A stretch of DNA of 17,098 nucleotides, taken from Phoronis ovalis. Lineage: Eukaryota > Phoronida > Phoronidae. Shown here in pieces: positions 1 to 8,175 of the stretch (its first letter is position 1; the number at the start of each line of letters is the position of its first letter). Position numbers and translations under genes: made by a program. The notes under the pieces are model-generated. The model saw only the letters and a program-made list of their open reading frames with translations, was not told where the DNA came from and searched no databases. The stretch spans positions 1 through 17,098 of the forward strand of contig JAOXYB010021748.1 of the NCBI GenBank assembly GCA_028565635.1, given 5' to 3'.

Positions 1-549
1 TGCAATTCCTTTCGCTCAAATAACCAATTTAAACAGCGTACAATGATGATTCTTCGAATCGTCGTTGTCTTGTTTGTTTGTGCCTTCATTAAGAAGTTAT
101 ATGTATTTAAAGTTAGATAAAAATGTAGTTCCTTGCCTTTGCCTGATCGAATATTACATTATTAAAGGAATTTGCTTAGTACATCTTGATGTCATATCAA
201 ATAGTACATGTTTATGTCATGTGTTAAAAAAACAATTTGCTTTTAATAGTCTGATGCAGTACATCTGGATATAATCAAGGACACAATATTTTATTGCTTA
301 TGAAATTGTTGAATCAGCAACATTTTTAGAATAGGGATAGCTGCAGTGTTCATATTGCAGACATTAATGTGAAAACAAGGATAAAATTTTGTTAAATGAG
401 GTTAGTTGTTTTTCTTCATAGAAGAAAGTGGTAAGTTTTTTATTGAATGAATTAAGTATTTTCAAAGATTTTATAGTATTAGTCAATTTAAGAATGGAAA
501 ATGTTTTACCATCCATGTTTTATAAAAATTATAGAAAAGACTGCATAAA
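1..549. other. Non-coding, possible 5' region of the MYND gene
   Basis: Only short AT-rich frames are present, with no recognisable protein. Two sites resembling 5' splice donors lie in or next to this stretch (GTG|GTAAGT at 431, AAG|GTAAGT at 571), so promoter or 5' UTR exons of the gene at 3193 may lie here. No clear TATA box or CpG-rich island is visible. Confidence 0.3.
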
Positions 550-570
550 ATGTCTGGATATCTTTTTAAG
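550..570 (+). CDS. Possible first coding exon (MSGYLFK) of the MYND gene
   Basis: ATG at 550 starts seven codons (MSGYLFK) that end directly at AAG|GTAAGT, a consensus 5' splice site, in phase 0. The proposed acceptor at 3165 also opens in phase 0, giving MSGYLFK joined to VSTRKNILSMSVAL. The ATG has A at -3. The match in frame and splice strength is suggestive, but a donor of this quality can occur by chance in AT-rich DNA. If this exon is not used, ATG 3193 is the start and the upstream exon is non-coding. Confidence 0.28.
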
Positions 571-830
571 GTAAGTTTTCTGCTTAGATCGTCATATTTG
601 AGGAAGTGCTTATATTTTGTTAAATAAATATCTGTAAAATTGGGATTAATGTACAATAGATTCTACTCAAGAACTTGTAGGATATATTTTTGGAGAATAA
701 ATATAAGGCTGGTTATCTTTGTAGAAAAAAATTAATTTTAAAGGGTATCATCCAGCTATGTTATGGTTTATCTGGTACAGTTAAATTGTAGATTTTGAAT
801 TTGTCTTGGATTAGAATCTGGAGGGGGGAG

Positions 831-883
831 GGGGTACTGCCATGCAAAGTCACTATATATATGTGCCGCCCAATGGGCCCCCT
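831..883. repeat. Dispersed repeat copy 1 (GGGGTACT...CCGCCCAATG)
   Basis: This copy shares an ordered series of blocks with 1099-1154: GGGGTACT, CAT-CAA-GT, ATATGT, CCGCCCAATG and GCCC. It lies just after a G-rich run (about 820-836). Confidence 0.6.
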
Positions 884-1098
884 CAAAATTCACATTTAAA
901 GCAGCTTGTCGTAATCTATAGGGTTATGGACTTGTTATCATTTTTGTGAATTTCGAAGGACGATTAGTTTTTGTATAGGAAAGTGTTATAATCAAAACGA
1001 AAGATATTAGGCCTATTATTAGGACTAAGAAGATGGCAGACGGTGCCATCAGGGTTGTCACTGTTAATTATTAGCTGGTTTTTTGCCCAAATTGCCCA

Positions 1099-1154
1099 GG
1101 GGTACTCTCATTCAAGTATCTAAGTATAGATATGTTCCGCCCAATGTGCCCACT
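1099..1154. repeat. Dispersed repeat copy 2
   Basis: This is a second, diverged copy of the module at 831-883 in the same orientation, 268 bases away. It runs directly into the TTACCAT-rich stretch that follows, suggesting it is the left part of a longer element. Confidence 0.6.
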
Positions 1155-1520
1155 TTTTTCAATACTCGTTTTTTACCATAGGATAACTTTTTATGTTTAT
1201 TTGACAAGTTTTACCATAGGGGTGTTTTTTTGCAAAGTATCTTTTTACCATGGGTAATAATAAATACTTAATACCATCAATGGTATATTTCTTGAAAAAA
1301 AATTCCATTGATATTGTTGATGATAAACTTGCCATACGAACAGTTACTTCCGTATGGTTTACCATGGGGTGTACTTTTCAGTGGGATATATTTTTGAAAA
1401 GCAATTTTTACCAAGAGTAAAGGTTTTTTTTACTTGGGGTCCCCATAGCCCTACCAAGTTTTTGTCAAGTACCCCAAAGCCAAATTGGCATTACTACCCT
1501 GGATTAGATTCCCCATCCAA
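1155..1520. repeat. TTACCATNGG-rich repeat element
   Basis: TTACCAT(A/G)GG occurs at 1173, 1211, 1245 and 1359, with related forms around 1411 and 1454. Two perfect 7-base inverted repeats are present: ATACCAT/ATGGTAT (1271-1286) and CCATACG/CGTATGG (1332-1357). This is internally repetitive, non-coding DNA, probably a decayed dispersed element that includes the 1099-1154 module. Confidence 0.5.
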
Positions 1521-1820
1521 CATCAATGAAAAATATTATAATGTTGTACAAATATAAAATAGAACAACATTCTACCCATTATTATCTCTTAAATATGATG
1601 TAAACATTCTGGCACCCTCTCATACATTACCAGTCATTTTTTTGTGCAGTCTTGAACATATTGACTTCGAGAAAATCATATTGGTATCAATCCTACCCAT
1701 GAATTGCACTATTCAAATGGCAAATAGGTTTTTTAAAAATTATAAATGATCTTGGGGATTTTATTGCTTTAATAAAAAGTACATGTTGACAATACAAAAC
1801 TCCCAAATTAAAGTGCCATG

Positions 1821-1835
1821 CCCCCCCCCCCCCCC
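1821..1835. repeat. Homopolymer of 15 C
   Basis: An uninterrupted run of fifteen C follows tgccatg. It is length-unstable and a likely spot for assembly error. The 90-codon plus-strand frame starting at 1818 reads through it as prolines and is not believed to be a gene. Confidence 0.95.
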
Positions 1836-2312
1836 AGAAAAAGATATGTATCAATATGCAAGTATTATGTAGTGTCAGCGAAGTCTCATGAAATGGGGGG
1901 TAATTTATACTGTCTTATGCCAAATTGCCACAAAAAGGTAAGCATGGCAACACAAACACTGTCCCATTTTTATAGCAGAAGCGGAGAAATGATTGTCCTT
2001 AATTTTGCTGTGTTTTCTCACTTGGTCAATTTTAACTTTGTCATGACCCCTTGTGAGCATCACAATTCTTTAATTGTGCAGAAAAAGTAAACATGTGTGT
2101 GATAACAATCACCCTTGTATGTTTTTTTGGGAGTTTACAAGTGTATTAAGGTTGATATTATGCCCTTCACAATATACTATCTTGAATTTGTTTGATGTAC
2201 AAAATTAAGAGACTTTTCCAATCTTTTCCATTTCTCCTTAAAATCTAATTAGATTTGTTAATTTTTAGCTTAATTGCAAGCAATTTTTTCCAGTTGGCAC
2301 TTACAGTATAGT

Positions 2313-2363
2313 TTGTTGACAACAAAAAGTCAATCAGTTAAATTGATAGGTTGTTGACAACAA
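2313..2363. repeat. Duplicated palindrome TTGTTGACAACAA
   Basis: The 13-base sequence with 6-base arms around a central A occurs identically at 2313-2325 and 2351-2363, 38 bases apart. Both copies are followed by related sequence (...GTTAAAT). This indicates a diverged 38-base tandem duplication in the presumed first intron. Confidence 0.7.
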
Positions 2364-3192
2364 TTCAGTCTGTTAAATGTGTTACATCTGTAGCTGATAT
2401 TAATAAAGGTTAACTGGATGCTCAGCTGAGATGATTTGTAAAACTGCCATGCACAAATAATGCATTAACTTATCAACCTTTTTCATGTACAAGTTTGGTG
2501 CTCATACAGTACAATTGTGTCATTTAGGAATATTTATTTGAAAATACTGCTTTTTTTAAAGACTTTTCTTGTTGAAAGTTCTGAACACTTGTTTGAATGA
2601 TATAGCTGATTAATGCCAGTGACAATTATTGAGATTTTCAGAGCCTGAAACCTGAATTGTTTTTTCCACACAGTTGTAGAAATAGAACCCATGACATACG
2701 TCTCAAAACCCATTTTTAAAAATATACAGTTCCTAATATGAGTAGGCCTCTTGACTATTTGTGAGGATCACTGGTCCAACGTTTCTTCAAGTTCCAAAGT
2801 AACATCCAGCTGACAGGGGTAACTGTGGTATGTGAAAATGGACAAAATAATGTATTTTCAAATAATATTGTGAATACACCAGAACATCTTTGATGTGAGA
2901 CACACTCATGGTTTTAATTTTAAAATTCCCTTTTAGGAATATTCAAATAACTGACATGGCACCATACTAAAATTCTTCTGTCTAACACCTGTAATAAAAT
3001 TTCCCTTGTAAATTGCAACCTCTTCTAATTAACAAGCACCTCAATTATTATAATACTTAGTAGTTGTAAAATTGTGGTAAAAGTCTTTTTTGCTTCCTGA
3101 AATAGTATTATTAGCAGTATATGCAACATTTATTTGAAATAGTTATAATGTAATTTGGTTTGCAGGTTTCTACTAGAAAAAATATTCTCAGC

Positions 3193-5193
3193 ATGTCAGT
3201 GGCTTTGAGTGCATGTGCTAAAACACATTTCCAGAAGCAGGAATATGAACTTGCCTTAACTGAATACCTCAAGGCCATTGAAGCTTTTCAAGAAGAACAT
3301 GCCACAAGAACACAGGGAACTGCTAGTAGAGAGACCATAAAGAAACTAGGTAAAATTCCATGTGAGATATATATTGAGAACCAAAGTGAGAGCGAGAAGT
3401 CAGCTTCAGAGCAGCTGTCTGTTTTGTTCTGCAATGCTGCATCTTGCTATCTCAGACTTAACCATTGGAAAAATGCTATTGATATCTGTTCTAAAGCCAT
3501 TGAAATAAGGCCAAGATGGGAAAAACCATATAAAAAAAGATCTGAAGCATTTCAACTCTTAGTTCAGTTAATAGATTCCAAAGCATTTCCAGAAAACCTT
3601 TCTGAAGTTGAAAGTGACCGTAAATCTGCTAACATAATATTAGGTGGACCTGATACTAAAACTGAAAGATATCAATTTAAAGTGTTCACCCTGAATAAAG
3701 CATTGGCTGTTGCTAACAAATATGAACCTTGTGCCAAGATTTTCGTGGAACATGGAGTTTATGAGATAGGAGTTGTCTGCATAGAATGTCCTGTTTATAT
3801 ATCAGGAGCCAGTCGTGATGAGTGTATTTTGCATGGGGTTCTGGAGTATGCTGTGTCAAATGCAGGTATAACTTCAACTATGTCACGTTTAACACTTAAG
3901 CTGTCTAAGAAATATCATTCTTCACATTTATTCACATTTCACGGAGGAAGATTAGACATTACTGACTGCCTCATTTTGGGTTTGTCCAAATGCCCAGCCT
4001 TAATTGAAGTTCATAAAGATAACACATTTCACCCTGAATCTTGTCTGTGTGTAGAATACTGTGTCTTGCGATCGTCAAAAGAAGCTGGAATCTTTGTTAT
4101 AGAAGGAGGAACATTTAAAATTTCTAAGTCATTTATTGAAAAGCAGAAGCTTAGTGCAGTTGAGGTTAGAGACAAGGGTAGTGAAGCAGAGATTCGTCAT
4201 TGTGAAGTCAGGGATACATGTTTTGCAATAAATATTTGGGATTATTCAAGTGCTCTAGTTACTGGCTGTTACATCCATGATCTTGGCTATGAACATCATG
4301 CAATGATTGAGCTGGACAAGCAAGCAACAGCACACATTTGTTCAAATTTTATCACTTCTGTGAAAGGCAGTTTTACAAATTTATTACAAGTTTGTTCTGT
4401 TGATAGTTGCTTTATTCACTCCAACATTTTTGCCCATAATAAGGATATAGATGATATTATTCCCATTACTTTTACTGGTTCGGGTAACATGATGTTTAAA
4501 CACAATGCTGTTTATGACAACAATGGTGGTATAATATGCCTTGAGAACACATCAGTTGTTATGGAAGAAAATGAAATTTATGACTGTAAATTGCCACCAG
4601 ACAGACTAATAATGCCTAACTGTGGAATTCTTGTTTTTCAAAGCCAACCTATGATTACGAAAAACATTATCAGAAACAATGTCAACGGAGTTGTTATTTT
4701 AGTAAATTCAAGAGGGAGTGTCAGATGGAATAGGATAAAAGATAATTCAAAATTTGGTATTAAAGTGGGAATCAACTGCTGTCCTGTTATTGATTGCAAT
4801 ACGTATGAGAACAATGGAGGAAATCACATTGGAAGTTTATTTGATGGACAGCACTGGTATATTAATGATGATCATGGGGAGAAAACACTTGCTAGTCAAA
4901 TTTTGAGGAAAACTAAGGCTTCACCTGGATCTGCTGTTGCAATATGTGATGGGTGCAAAAAAGAAGTTCCTAGGAAACAATTGAAACAGTGCAGTCGTTG
5001 CCGTCGGGCATCGTATTGTTCCAAGGAGTGCCAAAAAGTCAGTTGGAAAGTACATAAACTTGATTGTTTTGAAAGATGCGAAGATGAGATTGAAGCTCGA
5101 AAATTTGAGCAAAGGTGTATCAGAGACATGATTAATAAGAAGCAACGTTTACTTGAGGATTCCTTTTTTAACATAGTACAATTATTTGAATAG
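3193..5193 (+). CDS. TPR / beta-helix / MYND zinc-finger protein
   Basis: This is a single open frame of 666 codons ending in TAG. Residues about 1-135 look like TPR helices: one hairpin near the start (YELALTEYLKAIEAF) and a clear TPR around residues 75-125 (NAASCYLRL...NAIDICSKAIEIRPRW). Residues about 150-555 are Cys-rich, irregular repeats with short beta strands and Asn turns (HNAVYDNNGG, ENEIYD, RNNVNGVVI). This is typical of right-handed parallel beta-helix (CASH/pectate-lyase-like) folds such as those in FBXO11 and SHCBP1. Residues 585-625 form a complete MYND finger: CDGC, CSRC, YCSKEC, then H and C. A charged helix of about 40 residues ends the protein. TPR and MYND domains bind proteins, so an adaptor role is inferred; no enzyme site is seen. 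The frame stays open back to a likely splice acceptor at 3165 and is closed by TAA at 3151, so an upstream exon exists. Translation may start at ATG 3193 or in that exon. No orthologue name is recognised. Confidence 0.93.
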   Translation: MSVALSACAKTHFQKQEYELALTEYLKAIEAFQEEHATRTQGTASRETIKKLGKIPCEIYIENQSESEKSASEQLSVLFCNAASCYLRLNHWKNAIDICSKAIEIRPRWEKPYKKRSEAFQLLVQLIDSKAFPENLSEVESDRKSANIILGGPDTKTERYQFKVFTLNKALAVANKYEPCAKIFVEHGVYEIGVVCIECPVYISGASRDECILHGVLEYAVSNAGITSTMSRLTLKLSKKYHSSHLFTFHGGRLDITDCLILGLSKCPALIEVHKDNTFHPESCLCVEYCVLRSSKEAGIFVIEGGTFKISKSFIEKQKLSAVEVRDKGSEAEIRHCEVRDTCFAINIWDYSSALVTGCYIHDLGYEHHAMIELDKQATAHICSNFITSVKGSFTNLLQVCSVDSCFIHSNIFAHNKDIDDIIPITFTGSGNMMFKHNAVYDNNGGIICLENTSVVMEENEIYDCKLPPDRLIMPNCGILVFQSQPMITKNIIRNNVNGVVILVNSRGSVRWNRIKDNSKFGIKVGINCCPVIDCNTYENNGGNHIGSLFDGQHWYINDDHGEKTLASQILRKTKASPGSAVAICDGCKKEVPRKQLKQCSRCRRASYCSKECQKVSWKVHKLDCFERCEDEIEARKFEQRCIRDMINKKQRLLEDSFFNIVQLFE

Positions 5194-5223
5194 TTTAGTG
5201 TATTTCAAGGTTGTCAAGTGGAA

Positions 5224-5229
5224 AATAAA
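5224..5229 (+). terminator. Polyadenylation signal AATAAA, MYND gene
   Basis: A canonical AATAAA lies 30 bases after the TAG stop and is followed by a T-rich stretch (tagttgtagtattttgattttt) that could be the downstream element. This would give a very short 3' UTR. Confidence 0.55.
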
Positions 5230-5656
5230 CTAAGTTTATTAGTTGTAGTATTTTGATTTTTAGCCATGCACTATTATTAAGGGAAAGCTAGCCAGTTATA
5301 AATGATATATCCTTACATGGAGTTGAAGGTATTTTGGTGTGCATGTTTTTAAAAGATCACAGACTATTATATTTTATTTTTAAGATGGTAAAATATGAAA
5401 AAGTTTTTTGAATTTAGTATAAGTATAGGTATAGAGGCAATTATGGCTTGAATGTACTCCACAGTTGAGGTTTAAGAAAAAGGAATTTGTCAACAATATA
5501 TTTCACATACTTTAAGTAACTGACTTTATTTATATTGAAAGTAGGACATTGTTATACCTAATAATCTAAGATTTGGTTAGGAGGCAGTTTAATGCATCGT
5601 TTGAAATTGGTGTGGCAGAAATGAAGTAATATTGGAAAACATTTTATGCAGCATTT

Positions 5657-5662
5657 AATAAA
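5657..5662 (+). terminator. Alternative polyadenylation signal AATAAA, MYND gene
   Basis: A second canonical hexamer on the plus strand, about 460 bases after the stop, is followed by T-rich sequence (tttcattctttcc). It could serve a longer 3' UTR if the signal at 5224 is skipped. Confidence 0.3.
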
Positions 5663-6363
5663 ATTTCATTCTTTCCATTATATTGACTGTAAAATTATGT
5701 TGCATTTCATAAGGTTAGTTACACTATTATCTCAGCAGAGCACAAGGCATGATGACACATTAATGATCAGCATTAAATATCTTGTAAAACTTGTCAGAAC
5801 GCATCGTGTACAATAATATTATATAATATTATATATATACATTTTCGAAAACGTAAAATTACACATTATAAATAACATGATTTGCAAGTTACTAATAATC
5901 TTTAAAGCAGTGGTTGAAAAACTTTGATGTTGGTGATGGGGCCACTTCCTTCTCTTGCCTTCGAGACTGAGTTGTGACTTTCTCGAGATTTATGACCATT
6001 TAAACACGTTTGTGCTGGATTTCACTTGAATCTTACCTTAAGCAAAATATCAATAACAAATATTTAAGAAATACATGTTGTTAAATTTGTATAAGTAAAT
6101 GTACTTCATTATTGAGTAAGGCGAAAAGGCGAGTTCTAATCACATTCTGTGTGCTTCTTAAACAAATCATATATTTTGTGTGTTATGAAGATCATTCATG
6201 CAGAGATAACTGGTTGGGACCATTGTTACACCGAAGTCAGCAAATTGTGTTCATGGATTTGTCAAGTTAATATTATTCTTCGATTTGATTAGCACTGTTT
6301 TCATATAGTGACAGACACCGTAGTTTAGGTATTAAAAAAAAATCATTTATTAATGAAACTTAC

Positions 6364-6387
6364 TAATAATGCATTTAATAATGCATT
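6364..6387. repeat. 12-base tandem duplication TAATAATGCATT x2
   Basis: Two perfect adjacent copies (6364-6375 and 6376-6387). This is a simple local duplication with no evident function. Confidence 0.8.
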
Positions 6388-7235
6388 ACAACTTAAAAAG
6401 TGAATATAATGGATGCCAGTGGTCTCAACACATCTTTTTACCGGGTGTAGGACCTCAGTTACACGGCCTCTTGTATGTAATCTATCTATTTACATAAAAT
6501 ATTGCGGGAATCCTATTCAAATCATTTTGTTCAAGATTTGAAAAGTAGGGTAGGGAACCACAGGTGTCTGGGGGAGTAAGAAATGAGTGGATACCTGCCT
6601 CCACTGTAAAACAGACTGTAGTGACCAAAGTATTAATTGAACTGTAGGATGTAAAGCTACAGTTTTCTGTAACCTAGATGAACTGTATATAGCAGAGGTC
6701 AATGAAAGGAGTCACTGGATTTTTTACTGGTTGAATAATTTTTTGGCCAAATCTTTTATCCATTTTTTGAAACCAATATCTCAAGAAAAGTGATCTGATT
6801 CATTTGATCCACTTCTAAATGGCCAACTGCAAAAGCAAATTGGCATGATTACAATTGATGAGCATGCAATATACAAAAGGTATTTATCCAATGAAACTTA
6901 CTCGTATGGAAATCCCTTTTAAATGGGCCCTTCCCTAGATTCATGCTCTTGCACATTTGGATGGCAATAAACTTTAACAAATATTTCTGTATTAACAATG
7001 CTCAAGGGTTGTAGTGCAAACCATTTGTATTCTTGTGAAGTGGATTATAAAATAAGAAATGCGACCTTCCTTGAACAGTAGAAATCCAAATGCCCTTAAG
7101 AAATCACTTGTGATTTGAGCTCAGTCATTTTGCTAAATTGTGCAGTAGTCTCATTTATATCAATTTTTACTAGAAATTTGTCTAGATACTCAGTGTTAGT
7201 AACAAAACAAAACCAAAATAAGTTATAAATAAACT

Positions 7236-7241
7236 TTTATT
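7236..7241 (-). terminator. Polyadenylation signal AATAAA, kinesin gene
   Basis: This is the first canonical AATAAA on the minus strand after the kinesin stop, 864 bases downstream. Nearer sites are only AATATA-like. It would make the 3' UTR about 870-890 nt. Confidence 0.45.
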
Positions 7242-8104
7242 TGTGGAATGTAAAAAAAGAAAATATACCAAACTTTTAACTCATGGTCCAGCAAGAGTTG
7301 ATTATTCACTAAATTTAAGTGTTATGTTGCTCTGTTTACAATAATTTGTTTAAACATCAGTTGTTGAGTTGGAAAATACACATGTACATACATAGTAAGA
7401 TGGAATACATGCAAGTATATTATGGATTCCTGACTTATAATTAAAAACTAAATAATACGCAAAAAACTAGTAATATCAAATATTTTGGCAAAACTGTCTG
7501 GACGGACCTATACTGCATATGTCCAGCATATTCTCTTAACCAAAATGTTTACAAGACAGTGCTGCAACAGGCAGGCAAATGGTATAAAAGGGCTTACCTA
7601 GTAGGCTGCATCTAATTGTGATTGCAAAGTTGTGTTATTGGCCAGATTTGTACAAGTATCCACATCTCGCTAAGCTAAAACTTGCCAGTAAAGGGTCATA
7701 AACTTGATACATGCAATCCCATCAGCAGGAAATTGCATTACCCAATAACTTTACTGCAGATGTGATTGTACAGAGAAGTGTCAAAATACCACCATACCAC
7801 TTATCCGAAAATACATGCATGCACTTAAAACTGATATTTCAACCATTTTATATTTTCCACTCTTGCACCACAAGTTTTACTATTACATATGTGTCCAGTA
7901 CTTCACACAATTTTTGAACAATGACCATTAATTGTGCAGAGTGGCAGATATGGTAGTTAAAATATTGTTTGAATGACCAAATATAAAGTCCCAAGTTTAG
8001 GCTATAAAGAATCGAAGTTTGAGAACTGTTTCCAAGTAAATGAACTTTTTGCAGCTATAATGAAAAATGTAATTTTTACAACTTTTATCGATTTTTCTTG
8101 ATTT
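7242..8104 (-). other. Probable 3' UTR of the kinesin gene
   Basis: This AT-rich sequence between the kinesin stop codon and the first canonical polyadenylation hexamer contains only short chance reading frames on either strand, none with a recognisable domain. UTR status is inferred from position. Confidence 0.45.
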
Positions 8105-8175
8105 TTAACGAATTGATGAACTTGAAGGAGGTCGGCCACCTGCCATGCTTATTTTGTCTTTCATTTCGGACATTT
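8105..8175 (-). CDS. Kinesin exon p: terminal coding exon with stop
   Basis: This 71-nt coding part has acceptor tttttcag and enters in phase 1, which fits exon o exactly (G|AA = Glu). It encodes [20 protein letters not shown], then I-R and TAA at 8107-8105. The phase match, the continued helix and the low-complexity end make this the likely C-terminus. The exon is short, so an alternative 3' exon cannot be excluded. Confidence 0.78.

Larger units (their letters stand above)
571..3165 (+). other. Probable first intron of the MYND gene
   Basis: If the donor at 571 is used, this 2595-base stretch is the only intron left of the coding exon. It contains the dispersed repeat at 831-1520, a C homopolymer, a 90-codon chance frame at 1818-2090 that begins in the C run, and the duplicated palindrome at 2313-2363. 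No coding exon is recognised. Confidence 0.35.
3166..5230 (+). other. Terminal exon of the TPR/beta-helix/MYND gene
   Basis: The sequence ttggtttgcag ending at 3165 is a plausible 3' splice site, and the coding frame remains open from 3166 through it. An in-frame TAA lies just upstream at 3151-3153, inside the presumed intron. The exon runs over the stop at 5191-5193 to at least the AATAAA at 5224-5229. All of the recognisable protein is therefore in one exon, unlike the finely split kinesin gene downstream. The acceptor is inferred, since no transcript evidence is available. Confidence 0.6.
5230..7235. other. Intergenic interval between two convergent genes
   Basis: This is AT-rich non-coding DNA with possible 3' UTR extensions from both sides. 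It holds an AT dinucleotide stretch (about 5814-5840) and a perfect 12-base tandem repeat TAATAATGCATT at 6364-6387. No frame with a recognisable domain is seen on either strand; the 61-codon minus-strand frame at 6517-6702 looks like chance. Confidence 0.6.

Noticed and set aside
65-274. Plus-strand frame of 69 codons at the left edge
   Set aside because: It has no domain, signal or splice context that distinguishes it from the many chance frames of this length in AT-rich DNA.
1818-2090. Plus-strand frame of 90 codons starting with a run of prolines
   Set aside because: The prolines come from the C homopolymer. The rest has no recognisable domain and lies in repeat-bearing intronic DNA.
4896-5174. 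Minus-strand frames of 92 and 74 codons opposite the MYND finger
   Set aside because: The plus strand carries the full set of MYND cysteines and histidine; these frames are antisense shadows.
5814-5840. AT-rich inverted sequence AATATTATATAATATTATA
   Set aside because: Low-complexity AT DNA gives such palindromes by chance; no flanking structure supports a functional element.
6517-6702. Minus-strand frame of 61 codons and a 9-base segment flanked by AG and GT (TGGAGGCAG)
   Set aside because: No protein similarity is recognised. The site lies beyond the likely kinesin polyadenylation signal, and splice-like AG/GT pairs are common by chance.
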